This document shows, piece by piece, positions 50,295 through 61,900 of a stretch of 64,000 nucleotides of DNA. Position 1 is the first letter of the stretch. Each line of letters begins with the position of its first letter. The stretch is from NCBI GenBank assembly GCA_036571765.1, contig BROE01000025.1:4100222-4164221 (forward strand), read 5' to 3'. Under the pieces are notes generated by a model. That model saw nothing but the letters and a program-made list of their open reading frames with translations. It had not been told where the DNA came from and searched no databases. The position numbers were made by a program, and so were the translations under genes. The stretch comes from Plecoglossus altivelis. Lineage: Eukaryota; Chordata; Actinopteri; Osmeriformes; Plecoglossidae.

Positions 50295-50616
50295 TCTCAT
50301 GATCTTTAACCATCCCCAGGAGCTGGAGAAGTGCGAGTCCAACCACCTGATGATCCTGTTCCGGGACGGAGGGTGTCAGTTCCGAGCGCTCTACTCCTAC
50401 TTCCCCGACTCAGAGGAGATACACAAGCTGACGGGAAACGGCCCCAAGAGCATCGGCAAGAAAATGATCGACAAGCTCTACAAGTACAGCTCCGACAGGA
50501 AGCAGTTCACCGTCATTCCCGCCAAAACAGTGTCGGTCAGTGTGGACGCCATCACTATCCACAACCATCTGTGGCAGGTCAAGAGGAGCACTGTGCCAAA
50601 GAAAAGCGGGAAATAA
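36644..50616 (+). CDS. camsap1: Calmodulin-regulated spectrin-associated protein 1 (microtubule minus-end protein)
   Basis: Binds and tracks growing non-centrosomal microtubule minus ends through its CKK domain. Seventeen exons add to 4626 bases, giving 1541 aa. The start at 36644 (MAVDLCAARNSTRRKMDSAG) was chosen because it aligns with the human start. An in-frame ATG at 36590 would add 18 residues. Domains: a CH-like domain at residues about 235-345 (LLEDLMRDVCDGAALL to ELFWWFE), a large exon 11 with Ser-rich disordered sequence, a coiled coil at about 845-900 (LHMQLEEKRRAIEHQKKKME), and charged coiled coils in exons 12-13 (about 1211-1330). The C-terminal CKK domain is at about 1404-1541 (NKPIIHNAISHCCLAGKVNE, ILFRDGGCQFRALY, TIHNHLWQ). 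The paralogue a/b is not resolved. Confidence 0.97.
36810..39977 (+). other. camsap1 intron 1, no gene seen
   Basis: A 3.2-kb intron without recognisable coding exons, RNA genes or a clear repeat family. The open frames at 38660-39073 and nearby lack any family resemblance. Confidence 0.7.
40251..40370. repeat. (GGAT)n-type repeat at the start of camsap1 intron 2
   Basis: GGATGGATG, GGACAGATGGATGCATGG and related units begin about 20 bases after the exon 2 donor at 40241. Confidence 0.85.
41041..41450. repeat. 20-bp minisatellite in camsap1 intron 2
   Basis: About 14 near-identical copies of the unit GTCTGGCTGGTCTGGGATGT (41051-41333). Then come three copies of a TCAGGGAGCTGGCTGGCTGG variant and a few degenerate units. 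Because 20 is not a multiple of three and the unit has no stop, several overlapping frames stay open. These are artefacts, not genes. Confidence 0.97.
42187..43592 (+). other. camsap1 intron 4, no gene seen
   Basis: A 1.4-kb intron with pyrimidine-rich patches and a short (CA)n run at about 43331-43346. Nothing coding is recognised. Confidence 0.7.
45139..45410. repeat. 32-bp minisatellite in camsap1 intron 8
   Basis: About eight copies of a CCTTAACCCCCTATCTCCTC unit ending AGCCTTCTTACT. The array starts about 28 bases after the exon 8 donor at 45111. Confidence 0.93.
49665..49915. repeat. about 50-bp minisatellite in camsap1 intron 15
   Basis: Five copies of a 47-54 base unit containing AGGAACCAGGAAACACACTT, CCTGTTGTCAACATACAACT and ACACAGTAGCCCTC. 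It starts about 25 bases after the exon 15 donor at 49641. Confidence 0.93.
50264..50291. repeat. (GAT)n microsatellite in camsap1 intron 16
   Basis: About nine GAT trinucleotides, ending 28 bases before the exon 17 acceptor. Confidence 0.95.
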
Positions 50617-52247
50617 CCGAAGCAGGAACTATACCACCTGGGAGCACGGCCCCCGAAGCAACCCCTTTCAACCACCTTTGATATCCTGGATAGATTGCAT
50701 TGAAGTCCCTACTGCCAAGAAAACCTTCTGAGACGAAGCCACACACACCTGTGTCAAGAGAGTGTCTGTGGCTACTAGGAATGGCGTGTGTGTGTGACAC
50801 AACCATAGGTTTTGGTAACCGATTCGGTGGCTGTAGATGAGAAGGGCATCGATGCAGATGAAATCCTCCTAGATCTTGATGTGATCTGTCCAGGATGCTG
50901 TTGGGTCGTCTGGTTTTAATAACGACATGAGCATGTGGGCATTTAGTCATGTTTTGTTCGTTTTTTCCTTCTCATGGTGGACTTGTTTTTACTTGAAGTA
51001 TTTGTTGGTTTGGCAACGATGGTCAAGAGGCCATGTGCAACACTACCGTTCCCCTCATTTCTGGAAAGTGGAGGGGGGGGGGAGGGGCCTGGGCTTGAAT
51101 GCACCTTGGGGCCGCACAGCCAGGACGTGCTGCTACAACAATCTCTCCTGAACGACTATCATCCAAACATCACCACATTTGCCTCACCGGTCAGCTCCAA
51201 ACCTGCTGCTCTGATCTGTCATCCCATCCCCCCCACACACACAACACACCCAGGACCCCCCCCAACCCCCTCCCAAGTCATCCATTATTTGGCCTTCACA
51301 CATCGTGGTACTGTTGTTTATAAAGTAAACCGCTATTAAAAGCATCAGCTGTAGCACTGGTGTTTCTAGGAATGACAACGGTCGTTTTAAATACTTCTAT
51401 CTCGCCTTGAATCCCTTCGCTTGGAGTTATGGAAGGGGACCGACGATAGTCTTTGGTACAAAATGTCCTTTTGATTTGTAAGTGTGTTTTTAAACTAAGC
51501 GGTGTGCTGTAGTATCCAAGCTGATGCGTGTTTCATCACAACACTAGAGCTAGTCGTGATTCTCCACCAGGCACTGTCCTGTAGAAATGGTGCACTCATC
51601 ACATTTCAAAAGCTGCCATCATGCAATCTTTCCTCCTTCATTCCTTTTCTTCATGAGCTGCCTGCTGTCTGCTAGCTCTCTGAGAGGCTGGACTCAGCAT
51701 ATTTATAATGGGTTACTCTGTGCTGGACTGTGGCTTAATTATTTACCCACATTAAAGAACATTCCTAAAAGGTGTCCACAAACACTGCCACTGTTTACGT
51801 GTCTATTCATGTGTGCTTTAGAACCCCGCGTTAGCGACAAGAGCAACTGAGTGTTGCACACGTGCACTTTAACTGCTGATAAAAGTAGAGTTTGATGAAG
51901 CAGATCGGTTTTTGGTTGTCAAATAATGTAGACAGTAAACTGAACTGCTGTTCGCTCCAACCCAGAACGTAAACTGTTGCAACACTGCAATCATAACACT
52001 GACCAGTAAATTGAAAGGGCCTCCTTTTGAGAACTACTGCTGTTTCCCCCAAAAAACTTAGAATACTTGATTATAATTTGGTTGATTTTTTTATACATCA
52101 TTTTGTGTGTTTTGTTTACTAAAAAGATTGTATTGGGATTGATCACCATTTTTGTTACGCTAGTGTAATTTTCATCCTTGATTTTAACATTCTTTTCATA
52201 CCATAACATATATTTATTTTTAAAAGAAAGCACTGAAACTGAATAAA
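50617..52247 (+). other. camsap1 3' UTR (inferred)
   Basis: Non-coding sequence after the stop. AATAAA at 52242-52247 would give a 1.63-kb UTR. It is increasingly AT-rich toward the 3' end, and no other gene is seen. Confidence 0.6.
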
Positions 52248-52855
52248 CTTTCCAAGAAAAGATCACTTTCATTTCTTTTCATTTCCCACATTGTCTGTTT
52301 TCAACTGTTCCGTTTTTGCATAATTTCAGATCACATTTCAAGCATGTTAACCTGTCACCAAACAACAGATGCATGCTTAGTTTTGGTGCTTCAGAAAACA
52401 CATGCAGCCTGTTCTTGTGGCATATGAACATGGCCACACCCCAATATGTCATTAGTCTTATCTTGCTTTTTTTGTTGGTCTTTCAAACCTTTAAACTGGT
52501 AGATACAAACGAGTAACATGTTTATAAAAAAAATCTACATCCGATACTGAGTTGATCCAATGGGCTGCTTGGTTTTATGTCCCCCCAGGATCTTCCACTC
52601 AACTGGAACAACCTGGGCCTTCATGCTCAACACAAGCACTCATAACCATGGTAAACACCTGCAGACACATACCCACCATAGCAACCGCTCTATGCGTGAA
52701 GTTCACATCAAGTACTCAGCCGTACACAGAAAGTCTCTGTACTATTTGAAGTTTGGTTATTTGTGTCGGACAAATTTGAAGTCGAGTTGTTGCAACAAAG
52801 CGGCTCTAGATTCTTTCAGACCGGGCTGACTGGATAACATCTGTAACAGCTGATC
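52248..52855 (+). promoter_or_regulatory. upstream region of the LRR gene (inferred)
   Basis: About 600 bases between the camsap1 poly(A) hexamer and the proposed LRR-gene start. No TATA box or motif strong enough to call is visible. Confidence 0.3.
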
Positions 52856-55800
52856 ATGAATGGTAAGTTCTAGTTATTGGAGGGATTGTAGTCCTGTGAA
52901 GTGCTTTTGTACATTTCTTGTGTATTCCACAGCTGTTGCGGTGGCCGTTCTGTGTTTCTCTGTGAGATTGGTGGACTCTCAATGTCAACTTGAATCTAAA
53001 ACGTACATCTGTGAACAAATTCCACAAAGTAAGACGCATTTACGGACGATTCATCTGAAATGGAATCATGCTGTTACGTCACTTTCTGATTCCCTGAGTA
53101 TCTTGTGCTTTAGGTTTTCCTGAAGGATTGTCCTCCCTGCTCTTTACAATGAAGAATGTGGGGGAGATCAACTCCAGTGTTTTCCACAGTGACAGCCTCA
53201 TGTCAGTGACCAGACTCATTTTCAGAGGAGCTGGAATCACAAACATTTCAGATGGAGCACTGAGTTCATTCAGTAATCTCACCAACCTAGTTTTGGACAA
53301 CAACCTACTCTCTAAGTTCACTGCAACCTGGCTTAGCCAGCCAGCCCACCTAAGCCTCCTCAGTCTTCCTGGAAATCACATTGCGGTTCTGGAAGGGTCC
53401 ATGCTTAACGCTTTAACCGGTCTAACCAGTCTTGACTTGGCCAGAAACAAGATTAAGACAATATCTCCTGGTAGTTTTGCATTCCAGCCCCATCTGTCCA
53501 GCCTGAATCTATCCAGAAACCTACTGACCTATGTTGACCCTCAGGTCTTCCTGCCTCTCAACTCTACCAGGATCCACTTGGCTGGGAACCCCTGGAACTG
53601 TTCCTGTGAAGCTGAGGACTTGATCACTTTTGTTAGAGGTGTGAAGTGAAGTTCTGATTGGTTTGGAAGCCTTCGGTGCTGGCTAGTGGGTCTCAACTTT
53701 TGTGTTCTCTTCACATTCTGCACCTCCCCCTTGTCCTAAGGGTTGAAAAGGCCCCACCTTCTACCCTGAAATAAACCAGGTTAATTACATTGTTACGCTG
53801 TACCATTTTGGGCACGGAAATTTGCAGTCGTGCTGCACATAAATCAGAAAGATTTAGTTTTGTCTGAGTTCCATCAAGCACATACAATCTAAATGTCTCA
53901 TTGTGGGTGTGCATGTGTCCATTAAACATAGTTTCGGGTCATTCTGGCCCATGAAGAGAACACAAGGGTTAAGACAATCAAGATTCCACTCATTTGTGAA
54001 ATGCACCAGTCAATAATTTGCTTTGACTGGCAATAAGATCGCATGATTTATGCCACGCATCCAGATGTATTCTATCTATGCAACTATCACCAGGGTAGAA
54101 ACAGTTAGCAGATCTAGCACATTGAGTCTATGAATGGCCCTATTCTCAAAACTGGCCACTTTAGATGCCACATTTTTGATCTGTAATGCTTTTTAAAAGG
54201 CCCTTTATTGATTCAAAGCAGGGAATTTGTTTATTTCATTTGCAGCCCTCGTGAATTTAATAATCGTCTTGGCTCCATCTAGAACACACCTAGAAAGACA
54301 GCCTTTCTGCTTGACCGTTCATTCAGCATTAATCACATGGAGTATTGTTCATGCGTAGTGTTTAAACTCCTGTGAACAAACACCACTAGTTGTTAAGGGA
54401 ACAACGCAATCCATATGCTGAGAGATGCTTTCTCGCACGTCCAGATCTGCAGATGCGCTCTCTGCTGGAGAGGGAGATGGAGGTGAAGTGTGAGAGCCCA
54501 GCACATCGGAAAGGTCAGCTGGTCTGGAACGTGTCCAGGTGTGTGGCACCAACCGCTGACCCCGTTACTTCTACGTTGATTCCACTAATGACAGATAAAC
54601 CAACCCAAATCCCACTCTCAGTCACAATCCCTGCACTCATTGCAATAATAGGTAAGTGAAGTGTTTTAACACTGGAACTGCCTAAACATTTTTTCTAATA
54701 TAAGATTGGAAACAGTCAGCATCTTTGGGTCAATTCTGGAGGTTGTGCATCAGCATGTGTCGATGTGGACTCTTGACTGAGTTGTGTTGTTGCAGTGGTC
54801 CTGTGTGTGCTGCTGTGTGTGGTCTCTGCTCTGGCCGGAGTCTACGGGAGGAGACGGATGAGAAAACGAGTGAGGCCTCAGTCAGAGGTCAAAAGGGGAG
54901 AAGGTGGACCTGAACCGCTGAAACCCCTGGCTCAATCCTGCAAGAAATGCCCTGAAGAGATGATGAACTGGGACTTGGAGTGCATCCGAAAAGCCACTGG
55001 AACTGAAATCAGACCAAAGTCGGCCCACGCTGTGCTCTCCACCTCCCTCTTCTGTGGAGGGGGGAGAAGACCTCACGAGATGGAAACTGAAACAGAAGTT
55101 CCCTCACATAAATCAACACTCACAGAGGTGAAAAGCTCCAGAGAACAAGGAGAGGAATTGGATGAAGTTTCCAGAAACTCAACAGCCCAGAACACTGATG
55201 AGGAACTGAAAGCTCAGAGACGCATGACTGACTTTATCGACGAAGAGACCCAATACAATGATAGAGATGTGTCACCTACTGGAAACAGCTACATGACCAA
55301 TACCAAAGCTACTAGAGACACAGAGACCATACCATACCTGTCTATAGGCACAGACCTGACCACACCAAAGACTGGCAAACCAAATGGTCTCGAAGGAGAA
55401 AGCAGGGGTCCAAGAATACCTATCGGGAGGGCCATTGGTAGAGTCTCCACCTGGCCTCCCAGCTCTATCCAGTGGAAAGTCAGATGTGCCAACCAGGGGG
55501 AGGGGCTGAGCTCCATCATTGTTCCTGGGCCTTTTCAAGATTCAGTCGTCAAAAGTGATGTCTTGTCAGAAGGTGGCGCCATCATTATCATGGAGCGTGT
55601 TCCTAATAACATGCTATCACTCGAGGGTTGGAGAGGGGAAGCAGTTGTCGAGGAACTGTCTGGAGAGCCTGTTGAGGAACCAGTTGAGGCTAGAGTGAAG
55701 GAACCATCTGATGAACCTACAGAAGAACCTCTAGAGACGGATTTTGAAAGTGTTACCTTAAATTATGATCCAGTTTCAGAAAATCTAGTCATCTCAATTC

Positions 55801-56762
55801 CACATGCCACTGAACTTCTAACTGGATCTGCCAAGCTGCAGTTAGAACCAGCAAATTCTGATGAGTTTCCAAGTGGGTCAGCAGATCTTACAGATCGACC
55901 ATATTCTACTGAACCTCTAACTGGTTCTGCTGAGCTTCAATCAGAACCCCCGAATTCTACTGACCTTCCAAGTGGGTCAGTAGAACTGCTGTCTGAACCA
56001 TATTTAACTGAACGTCTAAAAGAATCATCTGAGCTTCAGTCAGAACCTCCAAATTCTACTGAACCTCCAAATTGTTCACTAGAACTGCTGTCAGAACCAC
56101 TATATTCTACTGAACCACTAAATGGTTCACTAGAACTGCTGTCAGAACCACTGTATTCTACTGAACCTCTAAATGGATCTGCTGAGCTTCAGTCAGACCC
56201 ACCATATTCTACTGAACTCATCACTCCAGTTGCCCAGCTTCAGTCGGAACCACCAGAGTCAACAGAACCTCCAGTGGAATATCAAGAATCTCAGTTATGT
56301 CTGGTCAGCTTTGAGACAACTTCTACTGAGTTTAACATCAGCCCAGATGGCTGTTCTCAATCCACTATTGCGACCGCTGAGCCACAGTCAGAACCAGTCA
56401 CTGTGAGCTGGCCTTTATCTGGAAAGACGCAAAACCAAAGCCAGACCCATGTCGGTAAAGCTGAGGAACTCCTCAACACATATGACGATACCACAGGCCT
56501 GACAGAGGGTGGGGGAAAACAAAAAACAATATTTGAAACTCCCACAATGGAAAAACCAGAGATCCAGGTCCTCGGTGGCAGCTCACAGTTTCCCCCTAGT
56601 GGTGGCTCCCAAAACGACGAGAGTCTCCAGGTGAATAACGAGTACGTCTTTTTCGGACTGCTTCAGGAGGTGGTTGAGAACAGAGGACGCTGGACCCGGG
56701 AGAGATGGAGAAAGACACACAAGAACCAACAACTGTACAGGCGCAAAGCTCAGGGACATTGA
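52856..56762 (+). CDS. unnamed single-pass leucine-rich-repeat membrane protein
   Basis: Five exons: 52856-52862, 52933-53028, 53114-53638, 54445-54651 and 54796-56762, giving about 933 aa. All introns are phase 1. The protein has a signal peptide (MNAVAVAVLCFSVRLVDS), a short Cys-containing cap, and five or so LRRs (residues about 70-190, for example LTNLVLDNNLLSKF, LTSLDLARNKIKTI, LSSLNLSRNLLTYV). An LRRCT cap (NPWNCSC) follows, then a membrane helix at about 272-295 and RRRMRKR. The long acidic cytoplasmic tail has an 18-residue repeat at about 615-775. The architecture is like LRRC19/LRRC66-type proteins, but I do not recognise the tail and give no name or function. The 7-nt first coding exon and the exon 3/4 junction are uncertain. 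The alternative junction 53640/54453 also keeps frame and changes two residues. Confidence 0.78.
55800..56280 (+). repeat. coding 54-bp tandem repeat in the LRR gene tail
   Basis: Eight to nine degenerate copies of an 18-residue unit like STEPLNGSAELQSEPPN, rich in Ser, Glu and Pro, in the predicted cytoplasmic tail. The reading frame stays open throughout. Confidence 0.9.
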
Positions 56763-57075
56763 ACTAGTTAGCACAAGTGGATCTAGGTCATCTCTTTCTC
56801 AACGTGACTTTAATGAGCATCTCGACTCTGCTCTGTGCCAGAAGACAGAAAGAATAGTGAGTTTTTTGTGTATTTGCTTTATGCGTTTGTCTTTGTCTTG
56901 ATATTGTCGTAGTGTTTAAGACGGTCTTTCCAGGTATAAATGGCTAGGTGTAACAACACAACTTCTTGACAAGGAGTGAATAACTCTACTTCCTATTGAT
57001 TTGCTATCCTTTGTATAATGACATACATCAGTCTAATGGCAATTTTCAGCTAAATATTTTCTGATACTTAATAAA
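56763..57075 (+). other. LRR gene 3' UTR with poly(A) signal
   Basis: A short UTR ending in AATAAA at 57070-57075, about 310 bases after the stop. Confidence 0.6.
57070..57075 (+). terminator. candidate poly(A) signal of the LRR gene
   Basis: AATAAA followed by a T-rich stretch. Confidence 0.6.
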
Positions 57076-57115
57076 TGTATTTTAATTTTTCAATCTCAGG
57101 CGGCTGCATGCAGCG

Positions 57116-58947
57116 TTTATTGATTTATAATTTACACACTGTAGAGAAGTACATCGACTCCTGTTAGAAATAGTACAAAATGGATCAGTCTTTTTAAACA
57201 AATAATTTTAAAAATGATATTGTAAGGACAAACCGAACATTTCGATACACAGGAGGACATGCACAGTCCAATACAAATACACAGTATCAAACAATACCAT
57301 TGTAAATTACGAGCAGAAAACAACAAAAGTAAATCTGAAAATAATCATGTAGTAGTCATGATAATTCACACCAGTGGTTTGGCTAACAGTACAAAAACAT
57401 CCGATTTAGCGAGCTTTATCTAAAAACATGCTTTTTGTGTCAGCATGCCCTTATATTATAGTATGACCTTTGTTAACAACAAACTGTTTGAATGAATGCT
57501 GATTCCTAAATGCCCTGTGGGTTGAAAACAGGCTTTACACCGATCCAAAGCGTCTGTAGATTCACTGTCAGTCTTCAACTGGTGTAAACTGCCCCTCCGA
57601 AGGGCTTGGCTAGTTGTGGAACAGAGTTAAAACACAGTTCAGTACTTTACAGACCATCCAGGGAAACATGGTCTCCTTTACATTGCCTTTTACACAGACA
57701 AATGGCACATACAATACAAAACATAATTCTGTTTACAACGGCGCATCATTTATCTTATAACTAGGAGTCCATGTAACCCTGGTGACTTGTGACTAGGCCA
57801 CCCTGTATCCACGCTGTGGCTGTTGCTATTGTGTCTTGAGCAATGCTATCTGTCTTTATTGTATAGTTCACAATTAAAGGGTCATGCTATAATGCTCTAG
57901 AAAAGCCCACAGAGTTTAGTGCAAAAGTAGTTCAAGTCCTGTTTCGTCAACACACAGCAAAATAATGCTAACACTGTGCAAGTGAATATTTACAGTGATG
58001 ACCTCATACATGTTAGCAAGCAAACAAAATTATAATCATGGTATTACAAACATATCTAAACTCAACAATAAAATCCAATGATAATATAGTCAACATTTTG
58101 TAAAGAGTGTAAACTGTTATACTAACAGAAAACGTGATCATAATAACAAACTTTAAACTCAATTCTTGTGGAGCTGAACAGTTATGGTACAACAGTCATC
58201 TATTTGTATCTTCCCATTGATTATGTAATGAAATGAATGATGTGCCATGAGGAAAAGTATATTCAAAGATATCAAAATAATTGCGTGCAAAACATTTGTG
58301 GTTTGAACTCCACGGTATGATATATTTTTTCTTGATAATCTCTATTTACTATGTACTCTTGATTTACAGTCTCACAGGTGAAGCTTTGTCGCGAATGCCC
58401 ACAACTGTGAAAGTTAATTTAATGGCCCTTGATGTCCTTGACATTTTTAAGGATGAACAGTTTGTGCTCATAGCAAAATGTTTATAAACATTATGAGGAA
58501 AGCAGGGTCTTGTTCAGGTTAGGAGTTAAGGAGTTGGAGGGTTATGGATTAGAGGCCCTCTTTGCCAGCCTCCTTAAAATAGCAGCTCAGTTAAACATAT
58601 TCTAGGGTAGGAGGGTGTCAGGGGAGGAGCTGGGGAGGAGGATGCAGGAATGGAGGGAAAGGGGAGGGGGACTGAGTGGTGGTGTGAGGGAGACTGGGGA
58701 GGGGGACTGAGTGGTGGTGTGAGGGAGACTGGGGAGGGGGACTGAGTGATGGTGTGAAGGAGACTGGGAAGGGGGATGGAGGGGTAACGTGAGGTTCACT
58801 GGGGAGGGGGATGGAGGCGTGGCGTAAGGGAGGGGGACCGAGGGGTGGTGTGAGGAAGAGAAGGAGACTGGGGAGAGGGATGAAGGGAGAGGGCCCCCCC
58901 CTCCCCCCTCCCCCCTCCCCCCCATCGTCTAATGACATGGAGAGGTC
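57116..58947 (-). other. kcnt1 3' UTR and flank (inferred)
   Basis: Sequence downstream of the kcnt1 stop, AT-rich and without genes. Reverse-strand AATAAA hexamers lie at 57855-57860 and 57116-57121, allowing UTRs of about 1.1 or 1.8 kb. A G-rich (C-rich in the transcript) minisatellite lies near the stop and is listed separately. Confidence 0.5.
58658..58923. repeat. 35-bp G-rich minisatellite and poly-C tract in the kcnt1 3' UTR
   Basis: About six copies of a unit containing GGGAGACTGGGGAGGGGGAC and TGAGTGGTGGTGTGA on the + strand, followed by C7-T-C6 blocks at 58893-58923. The kcnt1 transcript would carry the C-rich complement of the array. Confidence 0.93.
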
Positions 58948-61900
58948 TTAGAGGTGGGTCTCATCTCTGCTCTCAGTGCCAAATTCATGCCTGCTCCTGC
59001 TGCTGCTGGACTGGCCGGCAGGCGCCGGGCTGGTTGGCTCATCTGGCACATGAGCCAGTGGGTCGGAGCGGATGATGTACCTGCAGGAGGGAGAGAGAGC
59101 AAGGCTCTTCATGTGTATCCTACTACTAAGTAGGTCATCCTACATCACACAATTTATAACTATAACTGTCGGGTAGATAGTCCTATATCACATCCAATAC
59201 CTGTCTGGTAGATAGATCTGGTAGGTGATCCTATATCATATTCTATAACAGATCCCATTGATGATCCTATGTCACATCCTAAATGGTCTGGTAAGTGATC
59301 CTTTATCACATCCTAACAGGTCTGGTATGGGACCCTATATCCTATCCTATAATAGATCTGGAAGGTGATCTAATATCACATCCTAACAGGTCTGGTAGGT
59401 GATCCTCTATCACATCCTAACAGGTCTGGTAGGGTGCTCCTATATCACATCCTAATTGGTCAGTAGGTGACCCTATCCTATAATAGGTCTGGGAGGTGAT
59501 CCTATATCATATCTTATCGTCGATCTGGTAGGTGTTCCTATATCACATCCGAACAGGTTTAATAGGTGATGCTATATCACATCCTAATTGGTCTGGTCGG
59601 GTGATCCTATATCACTGGCACGTACACCACATCATTGAGCTCCAGCATGGTGTCGGGCGGAGGGTTGATCAGCACGTAGGACAGAGTGTTCTGATGATCG
59701 TTCATCTCGTCTGGAACAGAGGGGAGACAAGGGACCATCACAGCAGCTCTGCAGCGATGATATGCTCCATTAAGCCTCAAATGTACCATTAGACAACTGG
59801 AAGGATGTGATTTACAGTGGCTCCCTATCCTGCAGCACAAAGACTGTTTGGAAACATAACTCATTTACATACTGTTCTGTCACATGTCCTCTTGTCTCTT
59901 CAAGTATGTTGTGAAATTAAATATTTTGTTGTCCCCATCAGTTCCTTCGACTGGATGGGTGGTGTGTGTGGGTGTGTGTGGGTGGGGTTCTCCAGAAACC
60001 CACCTGATTGCGCCACTTAAAATGGCAGGCCGGTTGAAAGAGAGAGAAAGTCTAACTGTTACTACCAGGGCGAGGCTGGTTCAGTGGTAAAGCCCATGCT
60101 GCCACACACGCACCCATGCGCCCACACTCCAAACCCACATGCAGACCCGAGTCCGCTCCGCTGCTTCCAGCACATTCCAGGGACGCGCTCAGATCGCCGG
60201 CGACAGGAAACAACGTCACCATGAGCCAGGTTGCCATGCCAACACAGTCGCAGCCCCCGCCACTTAGGAGTTGACCACACCCACAGACACAGAGAGGGCA
60301 TGCTCGGGCAGACTCCCCACGCACGGGGCCAAACGACACCAGAGTGAAGCAAAACCCTGGTGATAGTGTAAGGGTTAGGGGCATCCCTTGGTAGTAAAGA
60401 CACATCTACTCACTCCAGGGGTTTCTATATTTGGAAAAAAAATGTAAACCCTTGAACAAGTATGTGCCCAAATATTCTACTGTATCCAATGTATACTACG
60501 TTACCTTACTGTATAACATATGTATATTATATACACACATTGTGTATAAATGTACAAACTTTACTGTACTTTTTCTACAAATAAATAATGGCATGATGCC
60601 CTTCCAACCATGGCTAACATGGGTAATCATAATCTACATATTGTTTCTGCTCCACTCTGCCCCGCCCCGCCCCCTCCTCCCCCCTCCCCCAACCCTGCAC
60701 ATAATCCAACACCCTGCAGCCGCAAAAACACTCCACTGACATCATCAGGGAGCGCCAACGCCAGTCAACACAATGCAGAGAAACAGAAAGAGAGAGAAAT
60801 GTATCTGGAAAGAGCTAGAGGCAGAAAGATACGTATGTATAAATACGGAAATATATAGAAAAAGAGACAGACAGGAGGAGCGAGAGGCTGCTGGTTTGCC
60901 ATTCAGCCAAAACACAGTCATGCAGTGAAGGAGTGTCGTGGCACCGGCTAACCTGACGGCCTGGTCTCCTCTCTACTCTCTGTAATGCCCTGCAACTCTA
61001 AGCAAGTCAGCACGGTTAAACCTCCACAGGCTACACTGAAAGTTACATTGAATGACACATTGGTCCATCCTTGTAGATAAACAACACTGATGGGTAATAA
61101 GAAATATCTCTAAATGATCAATAACATGACATTTCTTATCAATAAAATGGTTTCATAATAACCTGCAACCCCCCCCCCTTTCCTACCAAATCCTTCCCAA
61201 AAACATTGTTGGCAAAAGGTAACAATATTCTGGCATAGATGACATCCAAACAGACTTCGCGCCACCATGTTAAACAGAGACACCGCTTGGTCAATGTGTC
61301 ACGCTGTAGGAGTAGTAAGAGTTACCTTGTAAATATCCTAGATTTACTCGATTCATGACATCGCTCGCTGTTAGATTAGCAACATCCTCTAGGGGATAAA
61401 GAGAAAGAAAGAAAGAAAAAAAGAAAGGGAGAAAGAAGGAAATAAAAGGTAGAAAGAAGGACAAAACAAGAAAGACACAAAGAGAAGAAGAGAAGAAACA
61501 TAGAGAACGAAAGAGACCGAGAAAGAAAAGGTCAGGCAAGTGGTGAAGCTGCACGTCTCAAGCTCATGCAGCTCCGGTCAGATAACAGAACAGATTTATT
61601 ACGTGAGAATCAAAGCCATTAGCTATTAACTATTTTCTCATCAAAAGTGAAAGCAAAGGGTGTAAAGCTGGGTAACAAGTTAAAGATGCAGGTGGAAAAT
61701 GCTATGCTAATGCTACATGCAGTCTGACAATGCTACATGCGGTCTGCTATCAAAGCAAATTTCCCAGGGCTATGTAGATCATGCCATGCATTGGAGTGAC
61801 ATGGTTATGCACATTAGAAAGGTTTTGTGTTTTATCTTGGTAGAATGTGGTGTATGTTGACAGTAGGAAATGAGATTACAGGTAAAGTGTGAGATGACAT

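Larger units (their letters stand above)
36644..50616 (+). other. camsap1: camsap1 exon coordinates
   Basis: Coding exons: 36644-36809, 39978-40240, 41680-41841, 42106-42186, 43593-43734, 44022-44161, 44537-44633, 44942-45110, 45643-45731, 45877-45961, 46063-48301, 48483-48619, 48833-49053, 49298-49400, 49525-49640, 49991-50109 and 50320-50616. All have GT donors and AG acceptors. Exon 11 (2239 bp) holds most of the disordered region and the first coiled coil. Introns 1, 2 and 4 exceed 1.3 kb and contain only repeats or unremarkable sequence. Confidence 0.93.
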